DNA from: UCB2 sp964475735
GTDB lineage: Bacteria > Chloroflexota > Dehalococcoidia > Tepidiformales > Tepidiformaceae
Direction of reading: 5' to 3'
Assembly (NCBI GenBank): GCA_964475735.1
Contig: CAYYYI010000082.1
Coordinates: forward strand, 1 to 11,686
DNA: 11,686 bases
Shown here: positions 6,566 to 11,686 of the stretch, piece after piece
Layout: each line of letters begins with the position of its first letter
Numbering within the stretch: position 1 is the first letter of the stretch
Notes under the pieces: generated by a model
The model's database searches: none
What the model saw: the letters and a program-made list of their open reading frames with translations, nothing else
What the model was told of the DNA's origin: nothing
Made by a program: the position numbers and the translations under genes

Positions 6566-7491
6566 GGCCTGTACCTCGCAAGTGTGATGACCGCCGCAAT
6601 CAGCAGCGCTCCGATGAGGATGAGCAGCAGCGCTGCCGTGGTTTCGTCTTCAACGTGGCGCGTGATGGTTGTGATGAGGCCGCCGAAAAAGCCGGCGACC
6701 CCGGCAAGCATGTAGAAGAGCACCCCGCGCCAAATGCTCAGCGCGATCAGCGCCGCGCTCGCCAGGAACACCAAGGACTCCGCCCAACCCTCGTCGATGC
6801 CGGCGAAGAAAGCGCCCCAGGCGACTGCGGCGGAGGCGACCGCACGGGCCGAAAGGCGGGGGCTCAGCCACTCGCGCTCGGTGACCACGATCCCGGCAAC
6901 CCCGATAACCGCGAGGGAGATGCCCCCAACGTGGAAGCTGAACTCATCGGAACGCCCGCCGAGGGCGATGGTGAGCATGCAGGTGGCGGCGCCCAGGCCA
7001 ATAACCTGGGGATGACTGGGCGCGGCGACCCAGAGGGAGAGAGCGAGCACGGAAGCCACAACGCCGGCAAGGAGCTGGACGTCATCCTCGTGCCACCCGG
7101 CGGTGTCCCCTGCTATCGCAGCCGCGCCGGTGATGAGGGCGCCCCCGGCGAGCCATGCGATATGGCCGCCGCGGACCATGCCCGGGTCAGGTAGCGTTCT
7201 GAGGCCCGCGCCGAGGGCGAGCGCAAGGAGCCCGGGCACCCCGACCACGGCCACGCGCGCCCAATCTTCGAGGTCGTCCCACGACGTGCCAACGAGGATG
7301 ACCACGCCCACGGCCGCGACAGCGATGCCGAGATAGACAAGGGCTTCGAGGAAGCCGGGACCTTCGCGAGGCGCCCCGCGCCCGGGGACCGGCGCGGCCC
7401 CTTGCTCGAAGGCTCTGATCCGCTCTGCCGCTGCTTCGTCCAGCACGCCAGCGGCCTGCCAGCGCCGGATGTGCTCGTCTATGGAGGCCAC
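6541..7491 (-). CDS. DUF2157-like polytopic membrane protein
   Basis: 316 residues. A short soluble N-terminus (HIRRWQAAGVLDEAAAERIRAFE, residues 7-29) matches the start of DUF2157 proteins, where a helix pair precedes a bundle of membrane helices. From residue about 48 onward there are about eight or nine hydrophobic segments with short loops, ending in a basic tail. The family has no established function. The GTG start (7489-7491) has an AAGGTG five bases upstream, and the first residues fit the family start. It is the first gene of a two-gene minus-strand unit and shares a 110-base intergenic region with the divergent thiolase-like gene. Confidence 0.8.
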   Translation of the reverse strand: MASIDEHIRRWQAAGVLDEAAAERIRAFEQGAAPVPGRGAPREGPGFLEALVYLGIAVAAVGVVILVGTSWDDLEDWARVAVVGVPGLLALALGAGLRTLPDPGMVRGGHIAWLAGGALITGAAAIAGDTAGWHEDDVQLLAGVVASVLALSLWVAAPSHPQVIGLGAATCMLTIALGGRSDEFSFHVGGISLAVIGVAGIVVTEREWLSPRLSARAVASAAVAWGAFFAGIDEGWAESLVFLASAALIALSIWRGVLFYMLAGVAGFFGGLITTITRHVEDETTAALLLILIGALLIAAVITLARYRPWVRQPAL

Positions 7492-7601
7492 GGCGACACC
7501 TTAGGGGCGGCAGGCGCGTCGCACAACCCCACCCGGGGGCGCGACGGCGGACGCAGGACGGCGTAGGCTTGCGGCCTGAGACACACTGCGGGAGGTTCGT
7601 G

Positions 7602-8795
7602 ATGTCGCTGCGCGGCAAGGCCGCAATCGTGGGCATCGGCGAGTTCAAGCCCACCCGTTACACCGAGGGCGCGACGACGCTTGGCATGCTGGTCGAAGTG
7701 GGCCGCCAGGCGGTTGCAGATGCCGGGATGGAGATGGGTGAAATCGATGGCCTCATCACAGAGAACTTCGCCGAGGCCCCTTTCATGGCCCCCTCGACGG
7801 TGGTCGAGTACCTGGGCATCAAGGCGAGGTTCGCCGAGCTGGTTGACCTCGGCGGCGCGACGGGCGCGGGAATGGCCGCGCGGGCTGCCATGGCTATCGC
7901 GAACGGCCTCTGCGAGACCGTGCTCTGCGTGACCGGAACGCGGCGCGAGGCGCGCAGCCCTTCGGGGCAGCGGCGCTCGGCCAGTTCGGGCTACGCGGGC
8001 CGGCGGGTGGACCGTACGCCCTACTCCGAGTTCGAAGCCCCCTACGGCGCAATCGGCGCGAACTACGGCTACGCGATGATCGCCAACCGCTACCGGCACG
8101 AGTACGGGGTGACGCCCGAACAGCTCGCGAAGATTGCCGTAGCTCAGCGCTACAACGCCTGCCACAACCCCGAGGCGATGTTCTTCGGGCAACCCATCAC
8201 CATCGAGGACGTGCTGAACTCGCCGGTGATCGTGGACCCGTTACACATGCTGGAGATAGTGATGCCCTGCGCGGGGGCGGCAGCGCTCGTTCTGACGAGC
8301 GCGAAGAAGGCCGGGAAGATGAAGCGCCCGGCCGCCTACGTCCTGGGGGTGGGTGAGCACACGACCCACCGGAGCATCACCTACGCGCCGAGCCTGACCC
8401 ACACCGCCATTAAGGCCGCCGCCGATAAGGCCTTCGACATGGCCGGCGTTCGGCGGAAGGACATAGAGGTGGCAAGTATCTACGACTGTTACACGATCAC
8501 GGTCCTGCTTTCGATTGAAGATGCCGGCTTCTGCAAGAAGGGCCAGGGCGGCAAGTTCGTCGATGAGCACAACCTCCAGTTCGACGGCGACTTTCCGCTC
8601 AACCCGCACGGGGGGCAACTTTCGTTCGGGCAGGCCGGGACCGCGGGCGGCATGTCCCACGTGACTGAGGCGGCCCGCCAGGTGATGGGTCGAGCGCAAG
8701 GCCGCCAGGTGAAGAAATGCCGCTTCGCCTTTGTCAACGGCAACGGCGGCATCATGAGCGAGCAAGTCTCGCTCATCCTCGGGAGGGAGCCATGA
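7602..8795 (+). CDS. Thiolase-like (SCP2/Ltp-type) protein lacking the catalytic cysteines
   Basis: 397 residues with a thiolase fold of the lipid-transfer type that is usually encoded beside a DUF35 protein, as here. Canonical thiolases use two Cys; here the first site reads DLGGATGAGM (around residue 85, Gly for Cys) and the second reads NGNGGIM (379-385, no Cys). The GHP motif is changed to GQAGTAGG (343-350). Other family landmarks are kept: YDCYT at 294-298 and NPHGG at 334-338. Such proteins include retro-aldolases of steroid side-chain breakdown (Ltp2); I recall those using two tyrosines, and the second is not evident here, so that exact reaction is doubtful. The ATG at 7602 has GGGAGG 6 bases upstream; a longer in-frame start at 7569 would include that site and is rejected. 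It overlaps the next gene by 4 bases (ATGA). Confidence 0.85.
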   Translation: MSLRGKAAIVGIGEFKPTRYTEGATTLGMLVEVGRQAVADAGMEMGEIDGLITENFAEAPFMAPSTVVEYLGIKARFAELVDLGGATGAGMAARAAMAIANGLCETVLCVTGTRREARSPSGQRRSASSGYAGRRVDRTPYSEFEAPYGAIGANYGYAMIANRYRHEYGVTPEQLAKIAVAQRYNACHNPEAMFFGQPITIEDVLNSPVIVDPLHMLEIVMPCAGAAALVLTSAKKAGKMKRPAAYVLGVGEHTTHRSITYAPSLTHTAIKAAADKAFDMAGVRRKDIEVASIYDCYTITVLLSIEDAGFCKKGQGGKFVDEHNLQFDGDFPLNPHGGQLSFGQAGTAGGMSHVTEAARQVMGRAQGRQVKKCRFAFVNGNGGIMSEQVSLILGREP

Positions 8796-9247
8796 CCTCG
8801 GAAGAGACCAGGGAGACTGCCGCGACCGGTCCTTCCACTGTGCCTTACATGAAGCCCCTGCCCGAGCCGTCGCCGGTCACGCAACCGTTCTGGGACGCCG
8901 CCCGCGAAGGCCGGTTGCTGATTCAGCGCTCGAAGAAGACGGGGAAGGCTGTCTTCTACCCGCGCTCCATCTCGCCGTTCGGGCCCAATGATGAGCTGGA
9001 GTGGTTCGAAGCGAGCGGCCGCGGAACTGTGTACACGTACACGGTCGCCCGCCGGCCGGTGGCGCCCCAGTGGGCGAACGACCCTCCCCTGGTCATCGCC
9101 ATCGTGGAGCTGGAGGAGGGGCCGCACATGACGACAAACCTTGTGGAGTGCGACCCCGGCGACGTGCGCATCGGGATGCCCGTTACGGTGGTGTTTGAGG
9201 CGGTGACGCCAGAGGTGACGCTCGTGAAGTTCCGCCCGGCCGGGTAG
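8792..9247 (+). CDS. DUF35 OB-fold protein without zinc-ribbon cysteines, partner of the thiolase-like protein
   Basis: 151 residues. Family layout: N-terminal helix (PFWDAAREGRLLIQR, about 32-46), rubredoxin-like zinc ribbon (47-64), then an OB fold (GTVYTYTVARRP onward). In relatives the ribbon has C-x2-C and C-x2-C; here the four positions read Ser47, Thr50, Ser61 and Gly64 (RSKKTG, SISPFG), so no zinc can be bound there. DUF35 proteins form complexes with thiolase-like partners (for example ChsH2 DUF35 with Ltp2) and are thought to guide acyl-CoA handling. The ATGA overlap with the upstream gene supports an obligate pair. GGGAGG lies 5 bases before the ATG. A second Met (residue 20, MKPLPEP) could be an alternative start nearer the usual family N-terminus. 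Confidence 0.87.
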   Translation: MTSEETRETAATGPSTVPYMKPLPEPSPVTQPFWDAAREGRLLIQRSKKTGKAVFYPRSISPFGPNDELEWFEASGRGTVYTYTVARRPVAPQWANDPPLVIAIVELEEGPHMTTNLVECDPGDVRIGMPVTVVFEAVTPEVTLVKFRPAG

Positions 9248-9327
9248 CGCCTCCGTGTCAAACGGCTCAAGTTCGCCAAACAACGTGACGATAACTCCCG
9301 TGGCACTTGCCAAAACGGGGGATCGGA

Positions 9328-9774
9328 ATGGCGCGCACCTTCCTGCTGGTTGAGGGAATCGAGTCCGGGGCTGACCGGGTGGCGAAGCTGCTCGCCCTCG
9401 CCGGCCCGGGCTGCGAGGTTCTCCGCGCCGGGTCCGGCCCGGCTGCTCTCTCGCTGCTCGAAGAGATCCACGTCGCGCCTGCGCTCGTCTTCGCGGATTT
9501 CTCGATGCAGGGCATGAACCTCATCGAGTTCCTGGGCGCAATGCGCATGCGCCGCTGGCTCGATGGCGTGCCCGTCGCGGTGCTCGCCGGTTCCATCGCG
9601 GACCGCGAGTTGGTGAACTGCTACCGTCTCGGGGTCTGTGCGGTGCTCACGGGACCATTCGCCGGCCATGAAATCCGCGCCGTCATCGCCGAGTGGGCCC
9701 GGCCTGCGCACCGTGCCGCGGATGCCGCTACCCGGGAAGGACCCGGCCCGGCGGCCCGTTCTCACGTGGCCTGA
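9328..9774 (+). CDS. Single-domain response-regulator receiver, divergent
   Basis: 148 residues, a CheY/Rcp1-like receiver with no output domain and a 25-residue Ala/Pro-rich tail. The phospho-acceptor Asp57 is present (VFADFSMQGMNLIEFL). Other switch residues are altered: the acidic pair reads Glu9-Gly10 (LLVEG), the conserved Thr is Ala87 (VAVLAGS), and the conserved Lys is Gly109 (LTGPF where relatives have TKPF). The CYRLG block matches the Rcp1-like group. Phosphorylation, if any, is unlikely to switch it normally. The ATG at 9328 has a GGGGGA about 5 bases upstream; an earlier TTG at 9307 adds only MPKRGIG. Its stop is 3 bases from the stop of the convergent LLM gene. No histidine kinase is in the window. 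Confidence 0.82.
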   Translation: MARTFLLVEGIESGADRVAKLLALAGPGCEVLRAGSGPAALSLLEEIHVAPALVFADFSMQGMNLIEFLGAMRMRRWLDGVPVAVLAGSIADRELVNCYRLGVCAVLTGPFAGHEIRAVIAEWARPAHRAADAATREGPGPAARSHVA

Positions 9775-9777
9775 CCC

Positions 9778-10422
9778 TCAACGGCAGATCTCCTTCAGGG
9801 CTTCGCGGATCTCCGCGGCGCGCTCGACCGTCTCCTCCAGGGAGCCCTGGGCGGGGACAAGGTTGATGTGCCGGGCGCCCGCCTCCACGTAGCGCGCGAT
9901 GAATTCCGCAACTTCCGCCGGGGTCCCGTAAGGGGTGTAGCGCTCGAAGCGGTCGAACGGCACGCGGTACATCGCCTCCATGCGATCGGCGACCTCCGCC
10001 CTGGCGGCATCGCGATCGGGGCCGGCGCTTGTCCAGAACTGGATTCCCATCTCGACGGCTCCCGGATCGCGGCCGGCCTTCGCCGCCGCCTCCGCGATGG
10101 TCTCCTTGGCCTGCAGGAAGCGGTCGACTGACTGCCAGATGCCGGTGTAGCCATCACCGTAACGGCCAGCGCGCACCAGGGCAGCATCGCTCCGCCCACC
10201 CACGAAGATCGGCACATGCCGGAACGGCCGCGGGTACACCGTCACGTCNNNNNNNNNNNNNNNNNNNNNNNNNNNNNNNNNNNNNNNNNNNNNNNNNNNN
10301 NNNNNNNNNNNNNNNNNNNNNNNNNNNNNNNNNNNNNNNNNNNNNNNNAGCGTCATGGCCGCGGTCGCGCCAAGGCGCACGTCCCAGGCGCGGATCATCA
10401 CCGAAACGTTGGGCATCTCCAT
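9778..10422 (-). CDS. Luciferase-like (LLM) flavin/F420-dependent oxidoreductase, interrupted by an assembly gap
   Basis: Bacterial luciferase-like TIM-barrel oxidoreductase using FMNH2 or F420; substrate unknown. The C-terminal 156 residues after the gap carry the family hallmark VPIFVGGRSDAALVRAGRYGDGY and the later TPAEVAEFIARYVEAGARHINLVP. Only about 24 residues are visible before the gap (MEMPNVSVMIRAWDVRLG). Relatives have about 280-320 residues, so roughly 100-140 residues are hidden, more than the 34 that 100 N would encode. The start is taken as the ATG at 10420-10422, with AGGAG 9 bases upstream; a second ATG lies two codons in, and a longer upstream reading lacks support. TAGAAT (10445-10450, minus) is a candidate -10. 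The F420 versus FMN choice cannot be made from what is visible. Confidence 0.85.
   Translation of the reverse strand: MEMPNVSVMIRAWDVRLGATAAMTXXXXXXXXXXXXXXXXXXXXXXXXXXXXXXXXXXDVTVYPRPFRHVPIFVGGRSDAALVRAGRYGDGYTGIWQSVDRFLQAKETIAEAAAKAGRDPGAVEMGIQFWTSAGPDRDAARAEVADRMEAMYRVPFDRFERYTPYGTPAEVAEFIARYVEAGARHINLVPAQGSLEETVERAAEIREALKEICR
10249..10348. other. Assembly gap (100 N) inside the LLM oxidoreductase gene
   Basis: A second run of exactly 100 N, again a placeholder. The flanks happen to be in the same frame, but the family length suggests that more than 300 bases are missing. Confidence 0.97.
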
Positions 10423-10444
10423 CGATTCCGTCTCCTTCGAGCCG

Positions 10445-10450
10445 ATTCTA
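10445..10450 (-). promoter_or_regulatory. Candidate -10 box TAGAAT for the LLM gene
   Basis: On the minus strand TAGAAT ends 22 bases before the chosen ATG, leaving room for the AGGAG ribosome binding site between. No -35 is clear. The same TAGAATC heptamer precedes the MFS and SDR genes. Confidence 0.35.
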
Positions 10451-10492
10451 CCGCTCGTGCGGCCGGGCATTGTGGCCCTGATAACGGCGGTC

Positions 10493-10501
10493 TGAGATAG
10501 T
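10493..10501 (+). promoter_or_regulatory. Candidate extended -10 (TGAGATAGT) for the histidine phosphatase gene
   Basis: TG, one base, then GATAGT (10496-10501) resembles an extended -10 and lies 28 bases before the ATG at 10530. No good -35 is seen, so this is a weak call. Confidence 0.25.
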
Positions 10502-10529
10502 CGTCACAGATAAACATGGAGAGCCAGCG

Positions 10530-11240
10530 ATGAGCCACGGACCCGCGCGCACGCCAATGATCTTCGATCGCGCCTTTCTCACTGGCGTTGAGGGCGTTAC
10601 CGAGCTCGTCTTCGTTCGCCACGGCGAGCAGTTCATCCCCGACCCGCGGACCGGGCCGGTGGGCGACACCTTCGACCCGCCGCTCAGCGAACGGGGGCGT
10701 CAGCAGGCGAAGCTCGTGGGCGCTCGCTTTTCCACCGAGATGGTCGACGCCGTTTACGCCAGCCCACTGAAGCGCGCGTACGACACGGCAGCGGAAATCG
10801 CCCGGCACCATCGCATCCAACCGGCCGTTCTCCACGACCTGCGCGAAGTGGAGATCTTCCGCGAAATACCGGCCGACAGGTCAGCGGCCGACTTCCTCGG
10901 GGCCGCTCTGCTTGCCGGGTTGCGCGAGCGCATGCTCAACGAGAAGAAGTGGGATGTGTATCCCTATTCCGAGTCCAGTTTCGAGTTCCGCAAGCGAACC
11001 GCGAACGCCGTCGAGGCGATCATCGCGGAGAACGAAGGGAAGCGGGTCGTGGTGGCCTGCCACGGGGGCGTCATCAACGCCTACATCGGCCACATCATCG
11101 GAGCCCAGTTCGACATGTTCTTCCGCCCGGCGCACACCTCAGTGAGCGTCGTTGCTGCCGGCGAAGGCATTCGCGCCCTTCATTCGCTGAACGACGTGCG
11201 CCACCTGGAGACGCCCGAAGGCAGCTTCCTGAGCCACTGA
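10530..11240 (+). CDS. Histidine phosphatase family protein (phosphoglycerate mutase-like)
   Basis: 236 residues, cytoplasmic. The catalytic set of the branch is complete: Arg30-His31-Gly32 in VFVRHGE (the phospho-histidine), Arg82 in YASPLKRAYDTA, Glu106 in LREVEIF (acid/base) and His178 in VACHGGVINA. The DPPLSERGRQQA block at 49-60 is standard. A longer insert between about 110 and 150 (with WDVYPYSESS) would shape the substrate pocket. Members remove phosphate from sugars, nucleotides or cofactors, or act as mutases; the substrate cannot be read here. The ATG at 10530 has GGAGAG 6 bases upstream. It is divergent from the LLM gene and about 90 bases before the SDR gene. Confidence 0.9.
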   Translation: MSHGPARTPMIFDRAFLTGVEGVTELVFVRHGEQFIPDPRTGPVGDTFDPPLSERGRQQAKLVGARFSTEMVDAVYASPLKRAYDTAAEIARHHRIQPAVLHDLREVEIFREIPADRSAADFLGAALLAGLRERMLNEKKWDVYPYSESSFEFRKRTANAVEAIIAENEGKRVVVACHGGVINAYIGHIIGAQFDMFFRPAHTSVSVVAAGEGIRALHSLNDVRHLETPEGSFLSH

Positions 11241-11289
11241 GGACGGGCCACTGGCCGCCGGCCCGCCGTGCCTGTTGGGGCTAACGGAG

Positions 11290-11295
11290 TAGAAT
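11290..11295 (+). promoter_or_regulatory. Candidate -10 box TAGAAT upstream of the SDR gene
   Basis: TAGAAT, five of six consensus matches, 36 bases before the ATG at 11332. No -35 is clear. It would give the SDR gene its own start independent of the phosphatase gene. Confidence 0.35.
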
Positions 11296-11331
11296 CACCC
11301 GCACTCACTGCTCGACTGGAAAGGGGGCGCC

Positions 11332-11686
11332 ATGCCCGTCGCTGATTTCTCTCTCGCCGGTAAGGTTGCCATCGTCACCGGCGGAAGCCGCGGTATCGGC
11401 CGCTCCATCGCCATCGCACTGGCCGAAGCCGGGGCTGACGTATGCGTCGCCGCTCGCAAGATGGAGACCCTGGAAGAAAGCCTCGCCGCTGTGAAGGCCA
11501 CCGGCCGGCGCGGCATTGCTGTGCCCACCAACGTGCGCGACCTCGTAGCCGTCGAGAACCTGGTGAGCGAGACGAAGCGGCAGTTGGGGCGCATCGACAT
11601 CCTTGTGAACAACGCCGCCACAAACCCGGTATTCGGCCCTGTTCAGAACATCGACGAGCGCGCCTGGGACGCGATCATGAACACGA
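11332..11686 (+). CDS. SDR family NAD(P)-dependent oxidoreductase, 3' end beyond the window
   Basis: The first 118 residues of a classical short-chain dehydrogenase/reductase, open to the window edge. Nucleotide-binding motif TGGSRGIG lies at about residues 17-24, the second strand ends VAAR (basic residue favouring NADP), Asn-Val in the PTNVRD block follows, and LVNNAATNP is the NNAG-type motif. The catalytic Ser-Tyr-Lys lies past the edge, so the substrate class is open; FabG-like or hydroxyacyl/alcohol dehydrogenases are possible. The ATG has an AAGGGGG 4 bases upstream and the N-terminus (DFSLAGKVAIVTGGS) fits the family start. Confidence 0.92.
   Translation, partial: MPVADFSLAGKVAIVTGGSRGIGRSIAIALAEAGADVCVAARKMETLEESLAAVKATGRRGIAVPTNVRDLVAVENLVSETKRQLGRIDILVNNAATNPVFGPVQNIDERAWDAIMNT

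Noticed and set aside
6553..7194. 213-codon open frame on the plus strand
   Set aside because: It is antisense to the DUF2157-like gene; its Gly/Glu/Asp/Arg-rich product is typical of a shadow of hydrophobic codons.
7479..8192. 237-codon open frame on the minus strand
   Set aside because: It is antisense to the thiolase-like gene and spans the divergent promoter region.
11243..11265. GGGCC/GGCCC hairpin after the histidine phosphatase gene as a terminator
   Set aside because: A five-base stem without a T run in GC-rich DNA is expected by chance.
1..11686. CRISPR arrays, insertion sequences, integrase genes or long direct repeats
   Set aside because: No spaced repeats, transposase or integrase motifs, or terminal inverted repeats were seen anywhere in the window.

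Overview
The window is a GC-rich bacterial contig fragment with short intergenic gaps and 14 supportable protein genes, two of them interrupted by assembly gaps of exactly 100 N and one cut by the right edge. Three features would fit a Chloroflexota lineage, perhaps Dehalococcoidia or relatives: the lipoprotein that starts its mature part with Cys-Gly-Gly and a poly-Asp run, the thiolase-like/DUF35 pair, and the nearby luciferase-like (LLM) and short-chain (SDR) oxidoreductases. This assignment is inference from gene content, not from a marker gene. There are no rRNA or tRNA genes, no CRISPR array and no recognisable mobile element.

Left part (1-4119), all on the plus strand: an MrfA/YprA-type DNA helicase (gapped); a 400-base intergenic stretch with a plausible promoter and a strong terminator-like hairpin, which could carry a small RNA or a leader; a copper-binding cupredoxin lipoprotein; an MFS exporter, possibly read from a near-leaderless promoter; and a small unknown protein.

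Middle (4213-5805, plus): two adjacent genes related to c-di-GMP signalling. The first is a receiver-GGDEF protein with Glu at the phospho-acceptor position and a GGDDF signature. The second is a lone GGDEF-fold protein with the active site erased but the RxxD inhibitory-site motif kept. Facing them on the minus strand (5831-7491) are two overlapping membrane-protein genes, a DUF2157-type protein and a membrane-anchored propeller-like protein.

Right part (7602-11686): a translationally coupled pair, a thiolase-like protein lacking both catalytic cysteines and a DUF35 OB-fold protein lacking all four zinc-ribbon cysteines; a single-domain receiver that keeps its Asp but has lost Thr and Lys switch residues; a minus-strand luciferase-like oxidoreductase (gapped); a histidine phosphatase; and the start of an SDR oxidoreductase. 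The thiolase/DUF35, LLM and SDR genes suggest CoA-linked lipid or steroid-like substrate metabolism, but no substrate can be read from the sequence.

The recurring theme is degenerate signalling and catalytic domains: three signalling proteins and one enzyme pair each lack residues central to the classical activity of their family. The clearest candidate for something little described is the pairing of a divergent receiver-GGDEF with a pseudo-GGDEF that keeps a c-di-GMP-binding motif. I see no obvious new multi-gene defence or mobile system.
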